This document shows, in pieces, positions 8,692-17,143 of a stretch of 64,000 nucleotides of DNA (position 1 is the first letter of the stretch; each line of letters starts with the position of its first letter). The notes below the pieces were generated by a model. The model was not told the DNA's origin and ran no database searches. It worked only from the letters and a program-made list of their open reading frames with translations. The stretch is taken from contig NZ_BBJN01000045.1 of NCBI RefSeq assembly GCF_000739555.1, positions 1 through 64,000 on the forward strand, written 5' to 3'. The stretch comes from Halolamina rubra. GTDB lineage: Archaea; Halobacteriota; Halobacteria; Halobacteriales; Haloferacaceae. The position numbers were made by a program, and so were the translations under genes.

Positions 8692-9336
8692 TTAGAGCGG
8701 ATCGACGAGATCCCGCAGCACCGCCTCGGGGTCGTCGGCGAGCGCGACGCCCGAGGCGAGGAGCACGCCGTCGGCGCCGAGGTCACGGGCCGCGGCAACG
8801 TCCTCGCCGGACGCGATGCCGGCGCCACAGAACACCTCGACGCCGTCGTCGACCGCGGCCGCGGCGTCGACGGCGTCGCGGACGATCCCCGGGTCGGCCG
8901 TCGCGACGGACTCGTCGCCGCCGATGAGTTCCGGGGGTTCGACCGCGACCGCGTCGGGGGCCAGCGCCGTCGCGGCCGCGATCTGGTCGGGGTTGTTCGC
9001 ACAGACCACCGTCTCCAGGCTCGCCGCGTCGGCGGCGTCGAGGCTCGCGTCGATGTCGGCGAGTTTGAGTCGTCTCTCGGAGTGGTTCAGCAGCGTCCCG
9101 ACGGCGCCCGCGCGCTCGACGGCGGCCGCGTGGGTGCTGCCGGTGTGGCTCCCGTGGTCGACGGGGCTGACGTGCTGGGCCCACGTCTCGACGCCCGTCG
9201 CGGCGACGGCGCCGAGGCGGGCCGCCTGCGGGGCGACCGCGATGCGGGCGCCTGTGTCGTCGGCCACCTCGGCGGCGGTTCTCGCGACGCTGACGGGGTT
9301 GCAGTCGTACGCTTTGAGGTTGACGAGGATGAACAC
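8692..9336 (-). CDS. tpiA: Triose-phosphate isomerase (archaeal short form)
   Basis: Interconverts glyceraldehyde-3-phosphate and dihydroxyacetone phosphate in central carbon metabolism. It has 214 residues, the short length typical of archaeal TIM. Catalytic residues are visible: N6 and K8 in VNLKAY, H85 in LLNHSERR, E133 in [10 protein letters not shown], and the phosphate loop [11 protein letters not shown] near 170-180. The start is a GTG at 9336, supported by a TATA-like ctatttgc at 9358-9366 (leaderless). It lies 58 bases downstream of the MBF1-like gene on the same strand. Confidence 0.93.
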   Translation of the reverse strand: MFILVNLKAYDCNPVSVARTAAEVADDTGARIAVAPQAARLGAVAATGVETWAQHVSPVDHGSHTGSTHAAAVERAGAVGTLLNHSERRLKLADIDASLDAADAASLETVVCANNPDQIAAATALAPDAVAVEPPELIGGDESVATADPGIVRDAVDAAAAVDDGVEVFCGAGIASGEDVAAARDLGADGVLLASGVALADDPEAVLRDLVDPL

Positions 9337-9356
9337 GTCGGGAGGCGGGGCCCGAC

Positions 9357-9371
9357 CAGCAAATAGGTAGG
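9357..9371 (-). promoter_or_regulatory. TATA box of tpiA
   Basis: The minus-strand sequence cctacctatttgctg is centred about 26 bases before the GTG start of tpiA. It gives tpiA its own leaderless promoter. Confidence 0.5.
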
Positions 9372-9394
9372 CGGTTCTGGGCGGCGCGGGGTCG

Positions 9395-9919
9395 TTACTC
9401 GCCCTTCCGCTCGACCACGTCGCCGAGGGTCTGGGTCATCGAGGAGTCGGTCTCCCAGTCAGAGGTGTCGTCGTCGGACCCCTCGGCCAGCGACACGTCG
9501 AGGCGCTTCTCGAGCTTGGCGCGCACGTCGTCGCTCGGGAGGATGTCCCCGCGTTCGAGCTTGCCGATGAGGGAGGCCTTCTCGTTGAGCTCTTTCGCGA
9601 GATCCTCTCGGCTCAGCCCCTCGCGCTCGCGGGCGCTCCGGATCTGCTCGTCGTAGTCGCCCGCGATCTCGTCCATCTGGTCGAACATGTCGCGACGGCG
9701 GCCGCCACCGCCGCCGGAGCTGGTTCCGCCGCTCGAGGATGACGACGAGCTCCCGTCGGAGGAGGAGGTGGAGTACTTCGTCGAGGTCGTCGAACTCGAC
9801 TCGGTTTTGACCTCCGTGCCGAAATCCTTGCAGTCGTCGCAGAGTTCGAGTTCCGCGCCCTCGACTTTCGTCGTGGTGAGCGAGGACTTCTCCGCGCCGC
9901 ACATCTCACACTGGGCCAT
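9395..9919 (-). CDS. MBF1-like zinc-ribbon/HTH transcription factor
   Basis: A 174-residue homologue of multiprotein bridging factor 1. The N-terminal zinc ribbon has C4, C7, C27 and C30. A Ser/Thr/Gly-rich linker (about 38-74) follows, and a Cro/C1-type helix-turn-helix spans about 90-145 ([21 protein letters not shown]-like region with IGKLERG). In eukaryotes MBF1 bridges TBP and activators; in archaea it associates with the ribosome and transcription apparatus, and its exact role is unsettled. A TATA-like cctttttact (9939-9948 on the plus strand) lies 25 bases before the start. Confidence 0.87.
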   Translation of the reverse strand: MAQCEMCGAEKSSLTTTKVEGAELELCDDCKDFGTEVKTESSSTTSTKYSTSSSDGSSSSSSSGGTSSGGGGGRRRDMFDQMDEIAGDYDEQIRSAREREGLSREDLAKELNEKASLIGKLERGDILPSDDVRAKLEKRLDVSLAEGSDDDTSDWETDSSMTQTLGDVVERKGE

Positions 9920-9988
9920 ACGCGACGTAGCGGGTCTGGCAGTAAAAAGGAACCGGCAGCGCCGGGACGGCCGGACGCCGTCGACGGG

Positions 9989-10600
9989 TCAGCCCTCGCG
10001 TCGACAGCGGAGGAACGGCCACTCGGCGTCGTCCATCCGGCTCTCGACGCCGTAGCGCTCGACCACGGGGAGTCCCGCCGCCTCCAGCAGCCGTTCGGTC
10101 TCCGAGAGCGGCGGGAACGACCAGGCCATCCGCTCGCCGCTGTCGAGCCAGTCGTCGTTCTCGCCGGCCCAGTCGTCGCCGATGCTGAACAGGAACTCGC
10201 CGCCGGGTTCCAGCACCCGGGCGACCTCGGCGTAGCAGTCGGCGTGGGCGTCGATCGGCAGGTGGATCACGGCGTAGAACGCGGTGACGGCGTCGAAGCT
10301 GTCGGCCGCGAACGGGAGCGCGGTCAGCTCCCCCGCGACGAGGTCGGCGTCGACGCGGTCCCGTGCGATCCGGAGCTGTTCGCCCGAGAAGTCCAGCCCG
10401 ACCGCGCGCTCGTCAGGGAGGAACTGGAGCGGCCCCGCGCCGGCGCCACAGCCGAGATCCAGCACCCGTGGGCGCGCCGGCAGCGACTCCCGGAGAGCCA
10501 CGAGCCCTTCGTTGTTTGCCGGGTCCGCCGTCCGCTGGTCGTCGTACGTCGCCGCGATCGCGTCGTAGCCCGCCCGGACCGTCGATCGGCGTTCGTCCAC
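9989..10600 (-). CDS. Class I SAM-dependent methyltransferase
   Basis: About 203 residues from the GTG at 10600. Motif I is VLDLGCGAGAGPL near residue 46. Motif II includes AVGLDFSG, motif IV is DSFDAVTAFYAVIHL, and motif V/VI is RVLEPGGEFLFSIGDDW. The Rossmann fold therefore binds S-adenosylmethionine; the substrate cannot be told. An upstream GTG at 10654 would add 18 residues (CSRGCGSGF...) that do not resemble the family, and relatives usually begin near DERRSTVRAGYDAIA, so 10600 was chosen. It is divergent from the histidine kinase remnant. Confidence 0.8.
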   Translation of the reverse strand: MDERRSTVRAGYDAIAATYDDQRTADPANNEGLVALRESLPARPRVLDLGCGAGAGPLQFLPDERAVGLDFSGEQLRIARDRVDADLVAGELTALPFAADSFDAVTAFYAVIHLPIDAHADCYAEVARVLEPGGEFLFSIGDDWAGENDDWLDSGERMAWSFPPLSETERLLEAAGLPVVERYGVESRMDDAEWPFLRCRREG

Positions 10601-10690
10601 GACGGGGTATCGCGAGCCATCCGTGAAACCGCTTCCGCAGCCGCGTGAACACACTGCACGATTCAGCTATCAGATCTCGGATCCAGAGCG

Positions 10691-10702
10691 AGCGTTTATT
10701 CC
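10691..10702 (+). promoter_or_regulatory. TATA box of the histidine kinase gene
   Basis: The sequence agcgtttattcc is centred about 27 bases before the GTG at 10725. It decides that start over a start 100 bases further upstream. Confidence 0.55.
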
Positions 10703-10724
10703 GGATGGGGTCGAACAGGGCCGT

Positions 10725-11689
10725 GTGACGCGGACTCACGAGTCGTCGCTCGCCGACCGTCGCGTTCTCGTTCTCGGGAACGGCGACAGAGCGGCGGCGC
10801 TCGTGCGCACGCTCGCGGCCGGCGGCGTCGACGCGACGCGGGCGGCGTCAGCCCCCGAGGCGCTCGCGACGCTCGACGCCGTGGCGGTCGACCTGCTCGT
10901 CGTCGTCGACGGCGGCGAGTGGCGCCCCGGCGACGTGTTCGGCGCCGCCGCGCGCCGGGGGCGGCAGGTTCCGGGGGGTGTTCGTGGGGGTCGAAAGCCC
11001 GACAGCTCCCGCCGGGCGTCGAGCAGGCGCCCGCGGGCGCCGAGGCGGCGGCGTCGGTGATCCGCCAGCGGCTGCTCGCGGCGTCGGCGACCGCGGCGGA
11101 GCCGGCGGTCGAACACGATCCGCTGGCGTCCTACGGCGAGACGGTGTCCCACGAGCTCCGGAACCACCTGAGTGCGGCCCGACTGGCCGTGGACTCGCTC
11201 GAGGGGCCGACGGTCGATCAGGTACGGAACGCGCTGGACCGGCTGGAGGGGCTGGCCGACGAGGCCGAGGCCATCGCCGCCGGCGACGTGGACGACCCCG
11301 AACCGGTCGACCTGGGGTCGGCCGCCGAGGACGCCGCCGAACGCGTCCGGGCGCCCGAGGCGTCGGTCAGCGTCGACGCCGACGGGAGCGTGGCGGGCGA
11401 CCCGGAGCTGGTGACGCTGCTGCTCGAGAACCTGATCCGCAACAGCGTCGAGCACGGCAGCACCGACGACGCGGGCGTGAGCGTCCGGGTGACCGACACC
11501 GACGCCGGCTTCGCCGTCGTCGACGACGGCCCCGGGTTCGGCGGCGGCGACCCGTTCGCGTGGGGGTACTCCACCGACGGCGGGCAGGGCGCCGGGCTCG
11601 GCATCGTCCGGCGGATCGCCGACGCTCACGGCTGGGAGATCGTGGCGACCAGCGACGACGGGGCGCGGGTCGAACTCAGAACGGATTAG
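10725..11689 (+). pseudogene. Receiver-like/histidine kinase protein, frame-broken
   Basis: The first frame (from GTG 10725) encodes a degenerate receiver-like domain (RRVLVLGNGDRAAALVRTL ... DLLVVVDGGEW). Between about 10947 and 11020 the coding frame changes: GVFVGVESPTAPAG is in a second frame, and a third frame carries the kinase to the stop at 11689. The kinase part has an H-box (YGETVSHELRNHLSAARLA), an N-box (LLLENLIRNSVEHG) and a G-box (DDGPGFGG, GAGLGIVRRIADAHG). The net change is either one missing base or two extra bases in a G-rich stretch. Repaired, it would be about 320 residues: a soluble sensor kinase with no membrane segment. Sequencing error is more likely than decay because every kinase motif is perfect. 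Confidence 0.75.
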
Positions 11690-12054
11690 TCGTCGGCCGC
11701 CGCCTGACAGCTCTCCATCCACTCGTTGGCCCACGACTCGATCTCGTCGAACACCGGCGCCAGCGACTCGCCTTTCCCGGTCAGCGAGTAGTACGTCGCG
11801 ACGGGAGCGTCCTCCTCGAGACGGCGTTCGACGAACCCGGACTCCTGCAGGTCGTCGAGCACGCGCGAGAGCGTGCGGGCGTTGGCCTCCGTCGACCGCT
11901 TGAGCTCGTTGAACCGCTTCTCCCCCTCGGTCAGGTCGTGGAGCACGACGAGGCGCCACTGGGAGCCGATCTGTTCGACGGCGTCGACGACCGGGCAGAC
12001 GTTGTCGGCCTGACTCTCCCGGGCCGCGCCGGCATCCTCGATATCGGTGGACAT
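11686..12054 (-). CDS. HxlR-family winged-helix transcription regulator
   Basis: A 122-residue DNA-binding protein. The N-terminal CPVVDAVEQIGSQWRLVVLHDL corresponds to the CPV...IGGKW signature of HxlR/MarR-like regulators. It is followed by the wing region GEKRFNELKRS...TLSRVLDDLQESGFVERR. Members sense reactive electrophiles or redox state, often through the N-terminal Cys, and control adjacent genes; the target here is unknown. Its stop overlaps the stop of the convergent kinase gene by four bases. A TATA-like sequence (12080-12089, minus strand) lies about 28 bases before the ATG. Confidence 0.85.
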   Translation of the reverse strand: MSTDIEDAGAARESQADNVCPVVDAVEQIGSQWRLVVLHDLTEGEKRFNELKRSTEANARTLSRVLDDLQESGFVERRLEEDAPVATYYSLTGKGESLAPVFDEIESWANEWMESCQAAADD

Positions 12055-12079
12055 CTGTTACCCGGTTGTACGCCGACAG

Positions 12080-12106
12080 CCATAACCCCTTCCCCTGGGG
12101 AGGGGT
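12080..12106 (-). promoter_or_regulatory. HxlR promoter overlapping a hairpin
   Basis: Minus-strand gggttatg (12080-12088) fits a TATA box for the HxlR gene. Directly upstream is an imperfect inverted repeat, cccc (86-89) and ccc (92-94) against ggg (98-100) and gggg (102-105). It could end the upstream minus-strand transcript or serve as an operator. Confidence 0.4.
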
Positions 12107-12122
12107 GGGCTCACTCCACAGA

Positions 12123-12938
12123 TCACCGATCGCCGCGTTCCAGCCCCGCGAGGTCCGGGTGGTCGCGATGCGCCGCCGGCACGGGGTCGCCGCGCACCCA
12201 GGCGTCCCGGACCGCCTGCCAGCGTCGGTGCCGGCGGAGCACCCGAACCGGGACGGCGTCGAGGTCGAGCAGCTTCGCGATCGAGAGCCGGTTCCGCCCG
12301 TCGGCGAACAGCAGGTCGCCGTCGCGGCCGACGTGGACCGCGATCTCGTGTTTGAACCGCTCGGTCTTCAGGGCGCGCCGACTTCGACCGTTGCCCTCGA
12401 TCGGGTCGCTCGCCGCGCCGGCGTGTAGCTCCTCCTGGGTTCGGTAGCCGTCCTCGTCGATGCGTTCGTACAGTTCGTCGAGCTGGTCGCAGCGCGCGTC
12501 GAACTCCCGCCGGGTCCGACAGCCCCACTGCGGGCTGCCGGCCTCGATCTGGCCGACGACGCGGTCGTAGAACGCGGTCGCCTGCCACGGGACGCCCTGC
12601 TCGAAGTGGCGCTCGTAGGCGCGGAACACGTCCATCTCCGCGAAGGGGTCGCCGCCGCGGTCCCAGTCGCCGCCGACGACCGCGCCGGCGTGTTTGAACT
12701 TCGGGCTCGCGACCGGCCCGACGCGCTCGATCGCCGCGGGATCGACGTTGACGAGCCGGTACGGCGCCGGCGGCGCGGCGTACCGCAGTCGGTTCGCGAG
12801 CCACCTGAGCCGGACGGTCGCCCGCGCGTAGCCGTCCCGGGCCCGCAGCAGCGCCGACTCCCAGCGGGGGTGACGGTCGACGAGCCGCTGGCCGACGGCT
12901 CTGAGCCGGTCGTCGACGGCGGAGGCGACTGCCTGCAT
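12123..12938 (-). CDS. ParB-like-domain protein (271 aa)
   Basis: The N-terminal half (about 1-150) is Arg-rich and helical, with WLANRLRYAAPPAPYRLVNVDP. The C-terminal part (about 180-255) holds FKHEIAVHVGRDGDLLFADGR followed by NRLSIAKLLDLDAVPVRV, a ParB/sulfiredoxin-type nuclease-fold signature (DGxNRLxxAKLLxLDxVPVRV). Proteins of this sort in haloarchaea are chromosomal and not tied to partition; several have DNA-binding or nucleotidase activity, but the role is unknown. It stands alone, divergent from the GTPase gene. Confidence 0.65.
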   Translation of the reverse strand: MQAVASAVDDRLRAVGQRLVDRHPRWESALLRARDGYARATVRLRWLANRLRYAAPPAPYRLVNVDPAAIERVGPVASPKFKHAGAVVGGDWDRGGDPFAEMDVFRAYERHFEQGVPWQATAFYDRVVGQIEAGSPQWGCRTRREFDARCDQLDELYERIDEDGYRTQEELHAGAASDPIEGNGRSRRALKTERFKHEIAVHVGRDGDLLFADGRNRLSIAKLLDLDAVPVRVLRRHRRWQAVRDAWVRGDPVPAAHRDHPDLAGLERGDR

Positions 12939-13107
12939 CCCCTACGGTACCTCGACGGCGGCGAGGCGGCTCCCGGTTCTGTCGAGTGATCGGTTCGGCA
13001 TCGACGCGACAATCAGCCGAGGCGGGGTTAGTTATGGAGCGGTTACGGGGTTCGACGGGGAACCGTACGGTCGGTTCGACCGTGGCATGGTGAGACACGA
13101 CACGAAA

Positions 13108-13120
13108 AGGCATATATCGG
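13108..13120 (+). promoter_or_regulatory. Strong TATA box of the GTPBP1-like gene
   Basis: The sequence aggcatatatcgg, preceded by acgaaa (BRE-like), is centred 27 bases before the ATG at 13142. It predicts a leaderless mRNA. Confidence 0.65.
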
Positions 13121-13141
13121 CCGCGGCGCCTACCCCGCCCC

Positions 13142-14761
13142 ATGAGCGCAGACCGGGCCCCGCTCCGTCGGGCCCTGGAGCGCGGCGAGGAGGAGGGCGG
13201 CCCGATCGAGTTCAAGACGCGGCTCACCCGCGACACCCACCTGGCGGACGGTCGGATGGAGTCGCTGGCCGCCCAGCTCCGCCACCGCGTGCTCTCGGGC
13301 GACGGCGAGGCGACGTACGTCGTCGGCGTCGACGACGACGGCGCGATCGCGGGCATCTCCCCCGAGGCGTTCTCGGAGTCGATGGACGTGCTCTCCCTGC
13401 TGGCAGAGGAGGCCGACGCCCACATCGAGGACGTGGAGACGTGGGGGATCCAGGGCGACGCCGGGGAGGGACTCGTCGGCGTCGCCACCCTCCGCGAGGG
13501 CGCGATGCTCGAACAGGACGAGGACGACGAACACGTCGTCGTCGGCACCGCGGGCCACGTCGACCACGGGAAGTCCACGCTCGTGGGCACGCTCGTCACC
13601 GGCGAGCGCGACGACGGCCAGGGCGGCACCAGATCGTTCCTCGACGTGCAGCCACACGAGGTCGAGCGCGGGCTCTCCGCCGACCTCTCCTACGCCGTCT
13701 ACGGCTTCGAGGACGACGAGGGGGCGGTCCGGATGGACAACCCGGACCGCAAGAGCGACCGCGCCCGGGTGGTGCAGGAGGCCGACCGACTCGTCAGCTT
13801 CGTCGACACCGTCGGCCACGAGCCGTGGCTCCGGACGACGATCCGCGGGATCGTCGGGCAGAAGCTCGACTACGGCCTGCTCGCGGTCGCGGCCGACGAC
13901 GGCCCGACGAAGACGACCCGCGAACATCTCGGGATCCTGCTCGCGACCGAGCTGCCGACGATGGTCGCTATCACGAAAGTCGACGCCGTGAGCGATGAGC
14001 GCGTGGAGGCAGTCGAGGACGAGGTCGAGGCGATGCTGCGCGAGGTGGGGGAGACGCCGCTCCCCGTCGCGCGCCACGGCGTCGACGCCGCGATCGAGGA
14101 GATCGGGCAGACGGTGCCGATCCTGCGGACCAGCGCGGTCTCGGGCGCCGGCCTCGACGAGCTCGACACGCTGTTCGAGGCGCTCCCCAAGCGCGAGTCC
14201 GACGCCGACGCGCCGTTCCGGATGTACGTCGACCGCTCCTACAGCGTCACCGGCGTCGGCGCCGTCGCCTCCGGCACGGTCAACGCCGGCACCGTCGAGG
14301 CCGGCGACGAACTCCTGCTCGGCCCGATGGCCGACGGGAGCTTCCGCGAGGTGGAGGTGCGTTCGATCGAGATGCACTACCACCGGGTCGACCAGGCCAG
14401 CGCGGGGCAGATCGTCGGGATCGCGCTGAAGGGCGTCGAGGAGAGCGAGATCGAACGCGGGATGGCGTTGCTCCCCCGCGACGCCGACCCCGAACCGGTC
14501 CGCGAGTTCGAGGCCGAGGTGGTCGTGCTGAACCACCCGACGAAGATCGGCGAGGGGTACGAGCCGGTCGTCCACCTCGAGACGCTCAGCGAGGCCGCGA
14601 TCTTCTCGCCCGAGGGCGGCCGACTGCTCCCGGGCGACAACGGCCGGACGACGATCCGGTTCAAGTTCCGCCCGTACCTGATCGAGGAGGGCCAGCGGTT
14701 CGTGTTCCGCGAGGGGCAGAGCAAGGGCGTCGGCACCGTCCGGTCGATCGACCCGAACTGA
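13142..14761 (+). CDS. GTPBP1-type translational GTPase (EF-1A-like)
   Basis: A 539-residue protein. Its N-terminal ~130 residues are specific to the family (PIEFKTRLTRDTHLADGRME, then a beta-rich part). The EF-Tu-like G domain then has G1 (GHVDHGKST, 138-146), G3 (DTVGHE, 222-227) and G4 (TKVD, 278-281), and domains II and III follow from about 355. Eukaryotic GTPBP1/2 act in ribosome rescue and mRNA decay; the archaeal relatives are taken to have a similar translation-quality role, though this is not proven. The gene is single, with a strong leaderless promoter. Confidence 0.87.
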   Translation: MSADRAPLRRALERGEEEGGPIEFKTRLTRDTHLADGRMESLAAQLRHRVLSGDGEATYVVGVDDDGAIAGISPEAFSESMDVLSLLAEEADAHIEDVETWGIQGDAGEGLVGVATLREGAMLEQDEDDEHVVVGTAGHVDHGKSTLVGTLVTGERDDGQGGTRSFLDVQPHEVERGLSADLSYAVYGFEDDEGAVRMDNPDRKSDRARVVQEADRLVSFVDTVGHEPWLRTTIRGIVGQKLDYGLLAVAADDGPTKTTREHLGILLATELPTMVAITKVDAVSDERVEAVEDEVEAMLREVGETPLPVARHGVDAAIEEIGQTVPILRTSAVSGAGLDELDTLFEALPKRESDADAPFRMYVDRSYSVTGVGAVASGTVNAGTVEAGDELLLGPMADGSFREVEVRSIEMHYHRVDQASAGQIVGIALKGVEESEIERGMALLPRDADPEPVREFEAEVVVLNHPTKIGEGYEPVVHLETLSEAAIFSPEGGRLLPGDNGRTTIRFKFRPYLIEEGQRFVFREGQSKGVGTVRSIDPN

Positions 14762-14807
14762 GTTGGGCCCGAACCCTTTTCGCGCCGGCCGGCCTCCTCG
14801 GAACCGA

Positions 14808-15209
14808 ATGGAGTCGACCGCGAAGCGACGGCTGGGCCTGTTCGGCGGCGGCGTCCTGCTCACGGCGAGCGTGACGGCGGTCGCCCAACTCCTGCTGGGG
14901 GGCCGGGGGGTCGTCGGCGCCGAACCGTACGCCGTCGTCGTCGGACTGGGCGTCGGCATGCCGCTGCTGCTCGCGGGCGCGTATCCGGCGCTGGCCCGCG
15001 TAGAGCGGCTCCGGACACGGGCGCTGCTGACGCTGGCGGAGGCGGCGATCGGCACCGCCGTCGGCGTCGGCGCCGTGGCGCTGCTGCTCACGGTCGAGAT
15101 GGGGACGATGCTCACCGTCGGCGGCGGCGCGGCCGCGACGTACCTCGGCGGCACCGCGGCCCGCGCGCTCGTGCTCGGCCGGGAGGCCGTCGACGCGCCG
15201 GCGCCCTAG
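14808..15209 (+). CDS. Four-helix membrane protein of unknown function (133 aa)
   Basis: Begins MESTAKRRLGLFGGG. Four hydrophobic segments lie at about residues 9-29, 38-58, 73-93 and 98-118, with short loops and a basic N-terminus (inside). The ATG at 14808 fits the promoter-like cgaacccttttcg at 14770-14782. Its stop overlaps the stop of the convergent gene at 15206 by four bases. No family recognised. Confidence 0.65.
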   Translation: MESTAKRRLGLFGGGVLLTASVTAVAQLLLGGRGVVGAEPYAVVVGLGVGMPLLLAGAYPALARVERLRTRALLTLAEAAIGTAVGVGAVALLLTVEMGTMLTVGGGAAATYLGGTAARALVLGREAVDAPAP

Positions 15210-15715
15210 TCGCTCGCGACGTAGCCGCCGTCCACGCGGTCGGCGAGATCGAGCAGCACCAGCCAGTCGAGCAGCCGTTCGGTTCGATCCTGCCAGTGGT
15301 CGACCCACGACCGCCTGCGGTGGCGCTCCCAGCCCGGAACCGTCTCGCGCAGGCGCTCGAACGCCGCCTCGGCGCCGAGCGGCTCGTCGGCCGCCTCGAG
15401 CACGTCGAGGGTCTCCCGGGCGCCGAACACGCGCTCGCGGAACGACGCGCGGACGTTCTCGGGAGTCGGCTCGCGGTCGGTTCGCTTGAACCCGTCGTCG
15501 GTCTCTTCGGCCAGCTCCAGCGCGCGGAGGAACGTGAGCCACGACCGGGCCACGTCGCGGCTCTCGTACCCCTCCCGGCGCATCAGGCGCGCACAGCAGT
15601 CGTTCTCGCTGCCCGGGACCAGCGGGACCGCGGACTGCGCGTCCGCGACGGCATCGAAGACGGTCCGGCCGTCGCCGAGGTCGCCCGGCGGTTCGGGGAG
15701 CGGTTTGAGCCGCAT
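15206..15715 (-). CDS. Conserved haloarchaeal protein, in operon with mch (169 aa)
   Basis: Starts MRLKPLPEPPGDLGDGRTVFDAVADAQSA three bases after the mch stop, so it is co-transcribed with mch. It is mainly alpha-helical and charged, with WVDHWQDRTERLLDWLVLL near the end, and resembles a helix-turn-helix-like haloarchaeal hypothetical, but I cannot name the family. No membrane segment or catalytic motif is visible. The genomic link may mean a role in C1 metabolism or simple co-expression. Confidence 0.65.
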   Translation of the reverse strand: MRLKPLPEPPGDLGDGRTVFDAVADAQSAVPLVPGSENDCCARLMRREGYESRDVARSWLTFLRALELAEETDDGFKRTDREPTPENVRASFRERVFGARETLDVLEAADEPLGAEAAFERLRETVPGWERHRRRSWVDHWQDRTERLLDWLVLLDLADRVDGGYVASD

Positions 15716-15718
15716 GCC

Positions 15719-16654
15719 TCAGAAGCCGAAGCTCTCCGCCAGCAGCGCCTCGTCGCGCTCGCCGAAGCGGTACGTCGGGCCGTCGACCACGTCGACGGTG
15801 ACGGCCGCGGGGCCGAACACCGACTCCGGCAGCGCCTCGAAGTCCCAGTCGTGAGCGTCGAAGATCTCCGCGAACGGCTCGCCGAACTCCGCGCCGGCGG
15901 TCGAGGGGATCGCCGCGAACGCGTCCTCGTCGGCGCGGGCGACGGTGAGGTGGACCTCGCCGCCGTAGGCCAGCGCGTCGTTGGTGCGGGCCATCGCCTC
16001 GCTCTCGTCGTAGCCGACCGGCGCGACTGGCGCGCTGCCGGAGACCGAGAGCACGTCGTCGGGCTCGTAGCCGGCCTCGAACAGCTGCCAGACCGCCGAC
16101 TCCGGGGCGCGGGCGCCCGCGGCGACGCTGCCGGAGATCGACCCCAGCGCGAACGTCGGCAGGAACACGCCGCTCTCCTCGATGCCGGCGAGGTCGGCGA
16201 CGTGCTCGACGACGCGCTCGTCCGGGAGGTCGATGCTCTCGACGGCGAGGACGGTCAGGTCGAACTCGTCGTAGTAGCCGACCGCCTCGAACTCGGTCTC
16301 CTGGCCGACCAGCGCCCGGGCCGGCCCGGAGCCGAGGCCGTCGTAGAACTCGAACTCGAGCTCCCAGCCCGCCTTCTGCGAGCAGAGCAGCGCGACGCCG
16401 GGGTGGTCGGTCGACAGTTCGACGTGCGGGACGGGCGCGCCGTCGACTCGGCCGGTCCGGGTCGTGATCGTCGCCAGCCCCGCGGTCTGGATCTCCGCCA
16501 GCAGCACGCCCGCCTCGACGCCGCCGTCGACCTCGACGCCGAAGTCGAGCACGGTCGCGCCCGAGTCGAGTTCGTACGGCGTGACGTTGAGCTCGTCGGC
16601 GAAGTCGAGCGCCTCGTCGACCAGCTCGACCGCCATCCGGTTGATACTCTCCAT
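15719..16654 (-). CDS. mch: Methenyltetrahydromethanopterin cyclohydrolase
   Basis: A 311-residue enzyme that interconverts methenyl- and formyl-tetrahydromethanopterin (in haloarchaea possibly acting on a folate-type carrier). The start MESINRMAVELVDEALDFAD and the internal FLPTFALGSISGSVAAG and APVGYDESEAMARTNDALAYGG are diagnostic of Mch. Length equals the family norm. Cytoplasmic C1 metabolism; haloarchaea use it without methanogenesis. A TATA element lies 27 bases upstream (16675-16690). A small unknown gene follows in the same operon. Confidence 0.92.
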   Translation of the reverse strand: MESINRMAVELVDEALDFADELNVTPYELDSGATVLDFGVEVDGGVEAGVLLAEIQTAGLATITTRTGRVDGAPVPHVELSTDHPGVALLCSQKAGWELEFEFYDGLGSGPARALVGQETEFEAVGYYDEFDLTVLAVESIDLPDERVVEHVADLAGIEESGVFLPTFALGSISGSVAAGARAPESAVWQLFEAGYEPDDVLSVSGSAPVAPVGYDESEAMARTNDALAYGGEVHLTVARADEDAFAAIPSTAGAEFGEPFAEIFDAHDWDFEALPESVFGPAAVTVDVVDGPTYRFGERDEALLAESFGF

Positions 16655-16674
16655 GGGCGTACTCCCGCCGCCCC

Positions 16675-16691
16675 GCGTAAAGGGTTTTCAG
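16675..16691 (-). promoter_or_regulatory. Promoter of mch
   Basis: Minus-strand ctgaaaaccctttacgc is a BRE/TATA pair of the common haloarchaeal GAAAACCCTTTA type, centred about 27 bases before the mch ATG. Confidence 0.55.
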
Positions 16692-16723
16692 TCCGGTACG
16701 GGCGTCGACGCGTCGACGACGCC

Positions 16724-17035
16724 TCAGCGCTCCCGCTTCGCCTCCCGACCCAGCGCGGCCTCCACCGACTCGACTTTCGACGCGGCGTCGGCGTCGCTCG
16801 TCCGCTTGTCGTCGATCTTCAGGAACGTGCCCACACGGTCGCCGTCGACGGCCTCGTGGGCGGCCTGCGCGGCGGCGAAGAGCTCGCCGATCTCGTCGGC
16901 CTCGATGGTGGTCCCCATCGGCGTCGTCTCGTAGGACACGTCGAACTCGTCGAGGGCGGCGACGGCCTTCGCGACCTCGGCGCCCATCGACTCGTCGGTC
17001 GCCGGTGCGACGGAGAGGAACGCGACTACGGTCAT
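16724..17035 (-). CDS. MTH1187-family thiamine-binding protein
   Basis: A 103-residue protein starting MTVVAFLSVAPATDESMGAEVAKAV. It has the DUF77/MTH1187-YkoF ferredoxin-like fold, with TPMGTTIEADEIGEL in the middle and a Lys-rich KIDDKRTSD loop. Family members form tetramers that bind thiamine or other small ligands in the cytoplasm. A longer in-frame start would add about 29 Arg-rich residues, so the internal ATG at 17035 was used. It lies 69 bases upstream of mch on the same strand. Confidence 0.82.
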   Translation of the reverse strand: MTVVAFLSVAPATDESMGAEVAKAVAALDEFDVSYETTPMGTTIEADEIGELFAAAQAAHEAVDGDRVGTFLKIDDKRTSDADAASKVESVEAALGREAKRER

Positions 17036-17110
17036 GCCCGAGCGTACGGCCCGAGCACGTTTCGCTCTATCGCCGGGGCGATGGCGTGTGAGTCCCCACC
17101 ACACGAACGA

Positions 17111-17120
17111 GGGGCTTAAC
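17111..17120 (+). promoter_or_regulatory. TATA box of the class V aminotransferase gene
   Basis: The sequence ggggcttaac is centred 28 bases before the ATG at 17144, giving a leaderless transcript. Confidence 0.45.
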
Positions 17121-17143
17121 ACGCCTGGGGCGGACGCTCACAC

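Noticed and set aside
10601-10654. Upstream GTG start for the methyltransferase
   Set aside because: The extra 18 residues are not methyltransferase-like and no TATA box supports them.
12123-12938. Plasmid partition protein ParB
   Set aside because: Only the ParB-like fold signature is present, without a ParA partner or parS-like repeats; chromosomal single gene.
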